Positions 53,123 through 61,466 of a DNA stretch of 64,000 bases are shown piece by piece. The DNA lies in the NCBI GenBank assembly GCA_020161835.1, contig JAIUNL010000004.1:1-64000 (forward strand). Direction: 5' to 3'. This DNA is from Bacteroidota bacterium (GTDB taxonomy: Bacteria; Bacteroidota; JABWAT01). Numbering within the stretch: position 1 is the stretch's first letter; every line of letters starts with the position of its first letter. The notes beneath the pieces are model-generated. The model worked only from the letters and a program-made list of their open reading frames with translations, had not been told where the DNA came from and searched no databases. Position numbers and translations under genes: made by a program.

Positions 53123-53586
53123 CAGATCACTGCAATCTTAACCGTGAACGTCTTCATTGGCGTCATCAGGTCAACAAGGAAGGCACCACTGTCACGCTTG
53201 AACTGAACACCCTGAAGTTCCAGCTTCATCAGTCCCATGCCGGCTTTTAATCCTTTTACCGAACTTAACGATAAACTTGCAGGATTTGCAGTGGCAGTCA
53301 TCACCTGTTCGGCAAACAAATCGACCGAGAAACCAGCAATCTGAATCGTGTTTTTTCCGGGATTGGTCAGGTTGATGGTAATCTGATCACCTTTTTTGAT
53401 AACCGATTGAATGGAAGCAAGCAGATTGGCAATTTCAGGGTTTAGTTTTGTCTGATAAGGACTGATGAGTCCGTGAACGTCACTGGCAGATAAAACAAGA
53501 TCTCCAGGCTGGTGTAAAATATAAAAAATCTGCTCAATCAGATTATCTTTCTGACTGACAGCATCCGAAATGATTTGCTGACTCAC
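53122..53586 (-). CDS. Small hypothetical protein, first gene of the YgjV-type operon
   Basis: The protein has 154 residues from a GTG start (MSQQIISDAV) with AGGAG just upstream. It shows an alpha-helical N-terminal half and a beta-rich C-terminal half (QITINLTNPGKNTIQIAGFSV, GAFLVDLMTPMKTFTVKIAV). No known family is recognised. A TATCTTTG promoter element lies 32 bp upstream. It overlaps the next gene by one base, and that gene is followed by the YgjV-type gene, so all three probably act together in an unknown process. Confidence 0.72.
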   Translation of the reverse strand: MSQQIISDAVSQKDNLIEQIFYILHQPGDLVLSASDVHGLISPYQTKLNPEIANLLASIQSVIKKGDQITINLTNPGKNTIQIAGFSVDLFAEQVMTATANPASLSLSSVKGLKAGMGLMKLELQGVQFKRDSGAFLVDLMTPMKTFTVKIAVI

Positions 53587-53617
53587 GATGGTCTCCTGAG
53601 GGTTTGACTGCGACGTG

Positions 53618-53625
53618 CAAAGATA
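53618..53625 (-). promoter_or_regulatory. Bacteroidota -7 element of the YgjV-type operon
   Basis: Read on the minus strand, TATCTTTG fits TAnnTTTG exactly. It lies 32 bp before the GTG start at 53586, leaving a leader of about 25 nt that includes the AGGAG ribosome-binding site. Confidence 0.6.
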
Positions 53626-53673
53626 GTAAAAATCAGGTTGAAAGTGGGAATATTTTCAGGGGATCGTTGGTGT

Positions 53674-53890
53674 GGGTTACGGGTCACTGATTACGGGTCA
53701 CAAATAATCGGTGACAAGTGACAGCCTGCCCCGAACGCTTTCGGGGAGGGACATGTGACGGGAAAAACAGTAGCAGGGTTGCTCATTCAAATAAAGATAT
53801 TGTTGTCATCCCGGACTTGATCCGGGATCCATGCCTTTTATACTGGATGAGCTTCGCAGAACTTCGTGAACCCGTCTTCACGGGGATGAC
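53674..53890. repeat. Heptads and CCCGGACTTGATCCGGG unit in a 364-bp gap
   Basis: The gap 53587-53950 contains no gene apart from the promoter element above. Words like GGGTTAC and GGGTCAC recur at 53676-53705. GCCCCGAACGCTTTCGGGG follows near 53725, then TCATCCCGGACTTGATCCGG at 53806-53830 with a companion ACCCGTCTTCACGGGGATG at about 53870. Confidence 0.75.
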
Positions 53891-53950
53891 AGCGGTGCAT
53901 CCAAAGGGGCGGGGAATTTACCACCAAAGATTAAAATCCTGACCCAAAAC

Positions 53951-54346
53951 TCAATACATCATTTTCACTTTCAGGAAATGAGAATCAACCGAAATGACAA
54001 CCAGTTTGCAGGAAGTTTCTCCATTCCAGCTGCCAGATTTTACCAGAATTGTGTCTTCATTCTGGTCCCAGATTCCGGCGAAATTATCATAAGTGATAGG
54101 CGGAGTCCCGCACCAGCCTGCATTTTTCCGGTCAATCAGAGTTCCGTTAGCTTTAAACTGATATCCGCCTTCATCGTCTTTGAATTTGGTGGCACGGGTA
54201 TAAAGAACAAAATCATTTTCCCAGGCTGATGTCACCCAGACACCAACAAGCTCCGGATTTCTTTTTTCATTGGTATCATCAGAATCCATCAGACAGGCAG
54301 AAAAAAGAAGGAATGGAATGATAAATATCCAGTTCATTTTTTTCAT
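53951..54346 (-). CDS. Small lipoprotein
   Basis: The protein has 131 residues from the ATG at 54346, which follows AGGAG. The signal peptide ends in the lipobox LLFSAC (Cys18), followed by acidic DSDDTNEKR. The mature part has a beta-rich pattern with a pair of Cys (WCGTPP and ETSCKLVV) and the motif ELVGVWVTSAWEND, resembling small lipocalin-like domains that begin LVGTW, but no family can be named with confidence. The in-frame upstream ATG at 54520 would translate a dispersed repeat, so I reject it. Confidence 0.75.
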   Translation of the reverse strand: MKKMNWIFIIPFLLFSACLMDSDDTNEKRNPELVGVWVTSAWENDFVLYTRATKFKDDEGGYQFKANGTLIDRKNAGWCGTPPITYDNFAGIWDQNEDTILVKSGSWNGETSCKLVVISVDSHFLKVKMMY

Positions 54347-54433
54347 TGATTGCTCCTCAGAAATTGTCGAAAAAACTGGCCATTTAACCCATAACTTTAA
54401 ATTTTGATTGGTGTTGTCCAAATGCAGACAATG

Positions 54434-54580
54434 CTGGACCCCCGTCTTCACGGGGGTGACAATTACGTTGTTTTTTGATATTATTTGAGGAGTGTCATTC
54501 CCGCGAAGGCGGGAATCCATGCCTTTTTCACCAAATTCTTTTCATTGTAGAAGGTCACTCGTCCCTTGTCCCCTGTCACT
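54434..54580. repeat. Inverted words and heptads between lipoprotein and LVIVD protein
   Basis: At 54434-54461 lies CCCCGTCTTCACGGGGG and at 54494-54520 TCATTCCCGCGAAGGCGGGA, both dispersed types. At 54553-54580 words like GTCCCTT and GTCCCCT run in sevens just past the stop codon of the LVIVD protein gene. Confidence 0.75.
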
Positions 54581-54585
54581 GTATT

Positions 54586-56748
54586 TTACTTAACCAGTAA
54601 AATCTTCACCGTTTCAGTCCGGTTCTGATAGGTTCCTTTCACCAGATATATCCCGGAAGACTGATTCTCCAGATTCACCAGCCAGGAATTCAAACCCGGA
54701 TTTGCATCCAAAGTTTCTTCTTTAACCAGCTGACCCAAAACTGAATACGTTTTAAACGTTACTTTTCCCTTGCCGGGCAAAGTAAAAGGAATTCTGGTTT
54801 CCGGGTTGAACGGATTCGGATAGTTGGGTTTGAGTGAAAAAGATTGGGGTGAAGAAAATGTTGGTTCTTCAACTCCATCCGGAACGGATTTGTATTTATA
54901 GATTGTGAAACCAAGATCCTTTTGAGTCACGACAAGCAGGTTTCCGTTGACGGTAATTCCGGAAGATTCACGTAAATTGCCAAATGACCCAACTAATTTG
55001 GGTTCTCCCGGGTTTTCAAGATTGTAAGCTGAAACAAAGGAATTGTATTCCTGAACAAGTAACAAATGGTCGAGAAAAACCATATTACATCCATATTGAT
55101 TTACAGATATTTCGGAAAGTTTTGTGAAATTACTTTCTGGTTCTTCACGATAAATCGAAATTTTTGCTTTTGACCAAATTGCAAAAAGGTTTCCATCCCT
55201 GATCATTTTCAATGGTTTTTCGGATATTGCGAACGGGTGAGCGATTGGGGTCGAAGTCCACATTTCGAATGGATAGTTGTAAATGTAGATTCCGGAATCA
55301 GGCGAACAAAGAAAAATGCGATTCTGATCCACTAAAAAAGAAGAAAATGGAACATTAGAGTAAATTGCCCCTTGAATTACTGGATTCAACGGATTTTTAA
55401 GACTTTGCTGAAAAACAAAGTTATTATGTTCACTATAACCCCAATCACCAATTCCATACAAGGTTAAAAGAAATGAGTCTTGAATTGAAAGTTGACTAAA
55501 ACTAGTACTATAATTTCGTGCTGAAATCCAGTTTGCAGGATTATTAAGATCACTGAATGGATAGATACCAACCCCGTCTGCAATTCTCATATACAAATAA
55601 TTCTGATATAAGTCACAAACACTATAAGAGTAGTCAAAGACATCAGTTTCACCAAAGTATCGGGTTGTGTTTAGTTTTGCCGAATTCTGTTCATCAAGAA
55701 CAAAATGCTGAAATCCGATAGACTCAGGAACAAACAAATCGTTTCCTTTTAAAAGAGGGTTGGTCATATAACCACTTTCATAAAGGGTTAATTTCCAATT
55801 GAATTGATTACCTGAAATCTTGCTAAATAAATGAAGCCCGTCATGATTGTCGCTTGATAGTAAAACGTCGTTTCCAATATGGTAATCCCCATTAGAAGGT
55901 ACAAAATTATCATTTAAAGAAATCGGATTTTTTAAATCGGTAATATCATAAACTTTAACACTGCTGCCCACGATGTATTGTTCAAAATAGCCCAATTGGC
56001 TTTCTCTGATTGTAAAATAATTACCTTCCCTCGTCTCAACGGAAAGTGAATCTTCAAGTTCAAATTTAACAAATTCATTTTGCCGGAAATAAAGGATTTT
56101 ACCTGCTTTATTTGATACAAATAATTTTTTTTGATTTCCACCAATTGAAATACTGTAGCTATCTGTTTGAACAACAAGTGTATCTGAAATAAGAGGTGAC
56201 AATGGGTTTGACAAATCTGCTACAAAAATTGAATCTCTTTTCCCTAAGCAAAGTTTGCCACCTGCAATTGTCATGCTCCTAAAATATTTCCTACCAAAAA
56301 GTGGAAATAATGCCGGTTCTTTTTCATTCGATATATCAATTACTTTTATATATCCATCCAAACTAATGAAAACTGAAGCATTATAAACAGACAATTTGTG
56401 AGAATAACCACCCATATAAAGCGTTGAAATTATTTTCAAGTCTTTTTTATTTGTCACGTCAATAATAAAAAAACTTTTCCCAATGAGATACAACCGGTTT
56501 CCTGAAAGAAACGCATCGTCAATTCCTTCCCCTAAATCCAGTGTTGCAACCTCAACCAGGGTGTCCGGGTTGGAAATATCACCTGTAATCAGTAACGATC
56601 CACTTGTATAGAATACTGCTTCGTCATTTCCTTCGATGGTTGTGACTGGTCCGTAACCCCATCTGAAAACCTTTTCAAAACCGGGAATCTGAGCATTGGC
56701 AGAAATGGAAAACAGGAAAAGGAAAATTGGAAAAAGGAGTTTTTTCAT
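54586..56748 (-). CDS. Secreted LVIVD-repeat propeller protein with T9SS tail
   Basis: The protein has 720 residues with a signal peptide (1-19, ANAQ). Repeats of the LVIVD type (short strands followed by VYDITDLKNP, VIDISNEKEP, VADLSNPLSP and ISNPDTLVEVATL) suggest a beta-propeller of six or seven blades in residues about 40-620. The tail is a T9SS sorting domain (NYPNPFNPETRI to TVKILLVK). It is probably an outer-surface protein; ligand unknown. The start follows the signal peptide rule, though no strong ribosome-binding site is visible. Its stop is followed at once by heptads. Confidence 0.88.
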   Translation of the reverse strand: MKKLLFPIFLFLFSISANAQIPGFEKVFRWGYGPVTTIEGNDEAVFYTSGSLLITGDISNPDTLVEVATLDLGEGIDDAFLSGNRLYLIGKSFFIIDVTNKKDLKIISTLYMGGYSHKLSVYNASVFISLDGYIKVIDISNEKEPALFPLFGRKYFRSMTIAGGKLCLGKRDSIFVADLSNPLSPLISDTLVVQTDSYSISIGGNQKKLFVSNKAGKILYFRQNEFVKFELEDSLSVETREGNYFTIRESQLGYFEQYIVGSSVKVYDITDLKNPISLNDNFVPSNGDYHIGNDVLLSSDNHDGLHLFSKISGNQFNWKLTLYESGYMTNPLLKGNDLFVPESIGFQHFVLDEQNSAKLNTTRYFGETDVFDYSYSVCDLYQNYLYMRIADGVGIYPFSDLNNPANWISARNYSTSFSQLSIQDSFLLTLYGIGDWGYSEHNNFVFQQSLKNPLNPVIQGAIYSNVPFSSFLVDQNRIFLCSPDSGIYIYNYPFEMWTSTPIAHPFAISEKPLKMIRDGNLFAIWSKAKISIYREEPESNFTKLSEISVNQYGCNMVFLDHLLLVQEYNSFVSAYNLENPGEPKLVGSFGNLRESSGITVNGNLLVVTQKDLGFTIYKYKSVPDGVEEPTFSSPQSFSLKPNYPNPFNPETRIPFTLPGKGKVTFKTYSVLGQLVKEETLDANPGLNSWLVNLENQSSGIYLVKGTYQNRTETVKILLVK

Positions 56749-56875
56749 CGGGTAACCTGACTATTTATATCCGGATAGATTGGTCGGATTCAAATTGGAT
56801 AAATATCAGGTAAAAGGCAAGCGGATTATTTGGAAATGTTAATCAGGGGAAATAAACACTTGAAAGTATGGGCAC

Positions 56876-57036
56876 TTCGACTTGGTCACTGAGCGTAGTC
56901 GAAGTGCCGCTCAGTGACCTGTTCTTTATTTAGTCACCCCGAAGCTAGTTCGGGATCTTCGCTGTGCTCGACTTGTCACTTACCACTTGTAACTTGTCAC
57001 TGGTCTTGTCACTTGTCCCCGGTCCCTTGTCCCTCT
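56876..57036. repeat. CGAAGTG words and heptad array running into clpC
   Basis: At 56876-56912 lie CACTTCGACTTGG, CACTGAGCGTAGTCGAAGTG and a third part. From 56971 to 57036 words such as ACTTGTC, ACTTGTA and GTCCCTT follow in sevens and continue into the last codons of clpC. Gap 56749-57008 has no gene. Confidence 0.8.
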
Positions 57037-59585
57037 TCCCCGGCTTGAATCGGTTCTTTGCTTTTTTTCTTCGGGGCTTCGGTGAACTTCAGAACATTTT
57101 CTTTGGCATCGAGTTTAACAATGACTTTGGTTCCTTCAGGGTATTTACCCAGCAGGATTTCCTCAGCAAGCGGATCTTCGATATATTTCTGAAGTGCACG
57201 ACGCAACGGACGGGCTCCGAATTTCGGATCAAATCCCTTTTCAGCAAGAAATTCTTTTGCCTTTTTATCCAGTTCAACTTCGATTCCAAGTTCATTGATA
57301 CGCTTCAGCAGTTTGGCCACCGAAATATCAATAATCTTGATCATGTGTTCCATTTCGAGTGAATGGAAGACGATCACATCATCCAGGCGGTTCAGGAATT
57401 CAGGATTGAAGACCTTTTTCAGTGCATCTTCGATGGTGGTTTTCATATTCTGGTAACTGGCCGTTGTAACTTCCTTGCCAGGCTGCGAAAAACCGATTCC
57501 CATTCCCATGTTCTTGATATCACGGGCACCAATATTCGAGGTCATGATGATGATTGTGTTTCTGAAATCCACCCGGCGGCCAAGTCCGTCAGTGAGAATT
57601 CCGTCATCCAGAACCTGAAGCAGAATATTGAAAATATCAGGATGTGCTTTTTCGATTTCATCCAGCAAAATAACGGAATAAGGTTTTCTGCGGACTTTCT
57701 CAGTCAGCTGGCCACCTTCTTCATATCCCACATATCCCGGAGGGGCACCCACGAGACGGGAGACCGAGAATTTTTCCATGTACTCAGACATGTCAATCCG
57801 GATGAGTGCTTCATCTGAATCAAACAGGAATCTGGCCAGAGTTTTTGCAAGTTCAGTTTTTCCGACGCCGGTCGGGCCAAGGAAAATAAAACTTCCGATC
57901 GGACGGGCGGGATCTTTAAGTCCGGCACGGGAACGGCGGATGGCACGGGTGAGTTTTTCAACCGGTTCTTCCTGTCCGATAATTTCCAGTTTGAGAAGAT
58001 CAGCCATTTTGATCAGTTTATCGTTCTCAGCCTGGGCAATTTTATGAACCGGAATGCTGGTCATCATGGAAACCACTTCAGCCACATTCTGTTCGGTCAC
58101 CGTATAAAACTTGACAGCCTGCTCATTTTCCCATGTTGTTTTTGCAGTTTCGAGATCTTCGAGAAGCTTTTTCTCTTTGTCACGCAGACGGGCAGCTTCT
58201 TCAAAATTCTGGTTTTTCACCACAGAGGTTTTCTGAACTTTGACTTCCTCAATCTTGGCTTCCAGATCGATGATTTCTTTCGGAACGGAAATATTCGCCA
58301 GATGAACCCGTGAACCGGCTTCATCCATCACGTCAATGGCTTTATCCGGCAGGAACCGGTCGGTAATATAACGATCACTGAGCTTCACAGCAGATTTGAT
58401 GGCATCAGCCGTATAGTTTACGTTGTGATGTTCTTCGTACTTATGTTTAATATTATTAAGTATTTGCTCAGTTTCTGCAACCGTAGTCGGATCAATCATG
58501 ATCTTCTGGAAACGACGGTCGAGTGCACCATCTTTTTCGATAAACTGACGGTATTCATCGAGTGTTGTTGCACCGATGCAATGCAGTTCACCGCGGGCCA
58601 GAGCCGGTTTGAAAATGTTGGAAGCATCGAGAGAACCCGATGCACCACCTGCACCGACGATCGTATGAAGTTCATCAATGAAAAGAATGACTTCACGGGC
58701 TTTTTCAAGCTCATTCATAACGGCTTTCATCCGTTCTTCAAACTGACCCCGGTATTTCGTTCCGGCAACCAAAGCTGCCAGATCGAGTGTGACCACCCGT
58801 TTATCAAATAAAACACGGCTAACTTTTTTCTGAACGATGCGAAGGGCAAGTCCTTCGGCAATGGCAGTTTTACCAACGCCCGGTTCACCGATGAGAACGG
58901 GATTGTTCTTTTTACGGCGGCTGAGAACCTGAGCCACACGTTCAATTTCTTTTTCACGGCCTACGATCGGATCCAGCTTGTCTTCTTTTGCAAGCTTGGT
59001 AAGATCACGGCCAAAACTATCAAGGACGGGGGTTTTGCTTTTATCCATTTTTTTCTCGGATTGAGATGAAGAGGACGAGCCTGAAGATGACGATGACGAC
59101 GGAAGTCCGCCGGCTGAAGCCTGAGCAGCAGATGCGCCCGAACTTCCCTTTCCGCTGATGATATTATCAAGTTCACTGCGGACAGAATCGTAAGTAATAT
59201 TAAACTGCATCAGCAACTGAGCAGCCACGTTTTCATCATCACGCATCAGTGACAGAAGCAGATGTTCAGTCCCGATAACGTCTGATTTGTAGAGTTTGGC
59301 TTCGAGATACGTGATTTTCAGAACTTTTTCAGCTTGTTTGGTCAGCGGAATATTTCCGATTGTCAATGTCCCGGAGGTTGGCTTAACCGAATCCTCGATC
59401 GCCTTTTTCAGCTTGTATAAGTCGACCCCCAGGTTGCGGATGATCTTTACCGCAATACCTTCACCTTCACGAATCACGCCCAAAAGTAAATGCTCTGTTC
59501 CGATGTAGTCATGACCGAGTCGAAGTGCTTCTTCACGGGAATAACGGATAACATCCTGAACACGATTTGAAAAGTTACCTTCCAT
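57009..59585 (-). CDS. clpC: ClpC-type AAA+ unfoldase
   Basis: The protein has 858 residues. It has a Clp N-domain (1-145), a Ser-rich linker (148-178, [12 protein letters not shown]), NBD1 with Walker A GEPGVGKT (233-240), a UVR-type coiled segment (near [20 protein letters not shown]), and NBD2 with GPTGVGKT. ClpC feeds substrates to the ClpP protease and acts in stress protein turnover. The final residues ([10 protein letters not shown]) are encoded by heptad-repeat DNA, suggesting the native end was replaced. Transcribed alone; upstream gap 59586-59868 holds no clear promoter motif. Confidence 0.94.
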   Translation of the reverse strand: MEGNFSNRVQDVIRYSREEALRLGHDYIGTEHLLLGVIREGEGIAVKIIRNLGVDLYKLKKAIEDSVKPTSGTLTIGNIPLTKQAEKVLKITYLEAKLYKSDVIGTEHLLLSLMRDDENVAAQLLMQFNITYDSVRSELDNIISGKGSSGASAAQASAGGLPSSSSSSGSSSSSQSEKKMDKSKTPVLDSFGRDLTKLAKEDKLDPIVGREKEIERVAQVLSRRKKNNPVLIGEPGVGKTAIAEGLALRIVQKKVSRVLFDKRVVTLDLAALVAGTKYRGQFEERMKAVMNELEKAREVILFIDELHTIVGAGGASGSLDASNIFKPALARGELHCIGATTLDEYRQFIEKDGALDRRFQKIMIDPTTVAETEQILNNIKHKYEEHHNVNYTADAIKSAVKLSDRYITDRFLPDKAIDVMDEAGSRVHLANISVPKEIIDLEAKIEEVKVQKTSVVKNQNFEEAARLRDKEKKLLEDLETAKTTWENEQAVKFYTVTEQNVAEVVSMMTSIPVHKIAQAENDKLIKMADLLKLEIIGQEEPVEKLTRAIRRSRAGLKDPARPIGSFIFLGPTGVGKTELAKTLARFLFDSDEALIRIDMSEYMEKFSVSRLVGAPPGYVGYEEGGQLTEKVRRKPYSVILLDEIEKAHPDIFNILLQVLDDGILTDGLGRRVDFRNTIIIMTSNIGARDIKNMGMGIGFSQPGKEVTTASYQNMKTTIEDALKKVFNPEFLNRLDDVIVFHSLEMEHMIKIIDISVAKLLKRINELGIEVELDKKAKEFLAEKGFDPKFGARPLRRALQKYIEDPLAEEILLGKYPEGTKVIVKLDAKENVLKFTEAPKKKSKEPIQAGEEGQGTGDK

Positions 59586-59868
59586 AAAAACCTTTATTAG
59601 TGTCTGTAATCTCAGAACAACTATTAAATTAGATAAGTTTCTGTGTATTTACAAACGTTTGCTGGCGGGAGAATGGTTTGTACCGGTCAAATTCGAATCA
59701 ATCCTGATTTTCCGGGGATAATATCAAGAAATATGAACAAGGGTTACCCAGGTTATGGAAAGGTTTTATTTATCCACAAAAAGACTTGTTTATCTGTTCA
59801 TTTGACATTTTCTACAAAAACCGGTAAATCGCCGCAGATTTCAATCCAAAACATCCAAAGGCAAAACC

Positions 59869-61029
59869 ATGAAAACAAACCTTCAAATCCTTAGTTTTTT
59901 CTCCGGATTTCTCTTCTCTACCATATTCAGTTTATCTGTTTATTCTCAGGGATGGAAACCTGGCCCCAACGACACATTAAAATCTGTCAGAATTATATCC
60001 GCTGATAAGGTCAAATTTTCAATTTATGCACCAAAAGCTGGGGAAGTTAAACTCGAAAGCCCTGATCTTCCAGGTGTAAATCAAGGTTCTGTCATGACTA
60101 AACTTGATAACGGAGTTTGGGAAACCACCTTATCAGGGTTAATAGGCGGTGCCTACCGGTACAATTTCCAGATTGACGGGGTTTTTGTTCTTGATCCGAA
60201 AAACACATCCATGAGTGAATCAAATATGAACGCCTGGAGTTTGTTTTACCTTCCGGGAAAGGATGCTTATGAAGTGAAGGATGTACCGCACGGCACTGTT
60301 TCTGAAGTGACTTACTTTTCCAAATCCCTGAAAAAATTCAGGAGACTGCACGTCTATCTTCCTCCGGGCTATGAGGCAGGAAGTGATAAATATCCGGTTT
60401 TCTATTTACTCCACGGTGCCATGGATTGTGATGATTCCTGGTCAACAGTCGGCCGGTCGGGGTTTATCACAGACAATCTGATTGCTGCCGGCAAAGCTGT
60501 TCCGATGGTCATCGTCATGCCTGCCGGTCATACCGGACCATTCACGTGGGGAAATCCGATCGACCGGGAAGTTGATGAGTTTTATGAGGATTTTACCAAG
60601 GACCTCATGCCGTATGCAGAAAGTCATTACCGGATTCTGACGGATAAAAAACACCGGGCAATTGCCGGACTTTCAATGGGCGGTGCACAAACGCTGAAAG
60701 CCGGAATTTCGCATTTGGATCAGTTTTCTGCACTGGGAGTTTTCAGCTCAGGTATATTCGGCATAGCAGGCGGAATGGGAGCAGCACCCTCCACCGAATT
60801 TGAAGATACCTGGAAAGCCAATCTTGATAATCCGGACCTGAAAAAAGGACTGAATCTGGTCTGGTTTGCAACGGGAAAGGAAGATTTTCTTCTGGAAACC
60901 TCAAGAAAAACAGTTGATATGCTGAGGAAACACGGGTTCACAGTAACCTACAAGGAAACAGAAGGCGCCCATACCTGGCTGAACTGGCGGGATTATCTGA
61001 CTGAATTTGAACCGCTGCTGTTCAGGTGA
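59869..61029 (+). CDS. Secreted CE1-type esterase with E-set domain
   Basis: The protein has 386 residues with a signal peptide (1-27, SVYSQ). An N-terminal E-set/CBM48-like domain (about 35-130, VKFSIYAPKAGEVKLES, GAYRYNFQIDG) precedes an alpha/beta-hydrolase esterase domain (about 145-385) with the nucleophile Ser269 in GLSMGG, HGAMDCDDSW and a likely catalytic His in GAHTWLNWR. This is the plan of feruloyl/acetylxylan esterases (CE1), which release acyl groups from plant polysaccharides. It is followed by a strong terminator. The substrate is uncertain. Confidence 0.9.
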   Translation: MKTNLQILSFFSGFLFSTIFSLSVYSQGWKPGPNDTLKSVRIISADKVKFSIYAPKAGEVKLESPDLPGVNQGSVMTKLDNGVWETTLSGLIGGAYRYNFQIDGVFVLDPKNTSMSESNMNAWSLFYLPGKDAYEVKDVPHGTVSEVTYFSKSLKKFRRLHVYLPPGYEAGSDKYPVFYLLHGAMDCDDSWSTVGRSGFITDNLIAAGKAVPMVIVMPAGHTGPFTWGNPIDREVDEFYEDFTKDLMPYAESHYRILTDKKHRAIAGLSMGGAQTLKAGISHLDQFSALGVFSSGIFGIAGGMGAAPSTEFEDTWKANLDNPDLKKGLNLVWFATGKEDFLLETSRKTVDMLRKHGFTVTYKETEGAHTWLNWRDYLTEFEPLLFR

Positions 61030-61057
61030 GAAAACAGGATTTTGGTAAAAAAAAAAA

Positions 61058-61077
61058 AGCCAGTCGTGGGACTGGCT
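61058..61077. terminator. Bidirectional intrinsic terminator
   Basis: The stem AGCCAGTC / GACTGGCT with loop GTGG is flanked by 12 A and 9 T. It lies between the esterase gene on the plus strand and the tRNA on the minus strand and can end both transcripts. Confidence 0.95.
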
Positions 61078-61086
61078 TTTTTTTTG

Positions 61087-61158
61087 CTCCGCGAGTAGGA
61101 CTCGAACCTACAACCCCGTGATTAACAGTCACGTGCTCCACCATTGAGCTATCGCGGA
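61087..61158 (-). tRNA. tRNA-Asn (anticodon GTT)
   Basis: The 72-nt gene reads TCCGCGA-TA-GCTC on the minus strand and closes with CCTAC-TCGCGGAG. The acceptor stem TCCGCGA pairs with TCGCGGA, the anticodon arm CGTGA-CTGTTAA-TCACG gives GTT, and the T arm carries GTAGG-TTCGAGT-CCTAC. CCA is not encoded. A Bacteroidota promoter lies about 40 bp upstream, so it is a single transcription unit. Confidence 0.97.
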
Positions 61159-61201
61159 ATATTCTTCAGAAACAAATGATTTGTTCCGTAAAAAAGTGAT
61201 G

Positions 61202-61232
61202 CAAAGTTACGGCGATATTCTGGACTTGTCAA
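61202..61232 (-). promoter_or_regulatory. Bacteroidota -33/-7 promoter of tRNA-Asn
   Basis: On the minus strand, TTGACA is followed after 17 bp by TAACTTTG, an exact TAnnTTTG. Start of transcription would fall near 61195, about 37 bp before the mature tRNA. The rest of the 61159-61466 gap holds no gene; the promoter of the hybrid kinase should lie in its AT-rich right part. Confidence 0.8.
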
Positions 61233-61466
61233 TAGACATAAGATTAATTTATTTCATTTTTAAACAGGCTGATTACACACTAACCAATAAGATTACTTTA
61301 TCGTTTGAATAAACTAAAAAGAAGTAAATCGTATTTAAAAACTGCCTGGCAGAAGCAAACCCACCCTTGCTTTTGACTGTTTGATATATTAAGACTATCT
61401 TGTCTTTATAATAACTCTTTAAAGAAACCGCACTCAGATCCATCCACCTTTATTCTTCACCTTCTG

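Noticed and set aside
54347..54520. N-terminal extension of the small lipoprotein
   Set aside because: It is translated dispersed repeat; the ATG at 54346 has AGGAG and a proper lipoprotein signal peptide.
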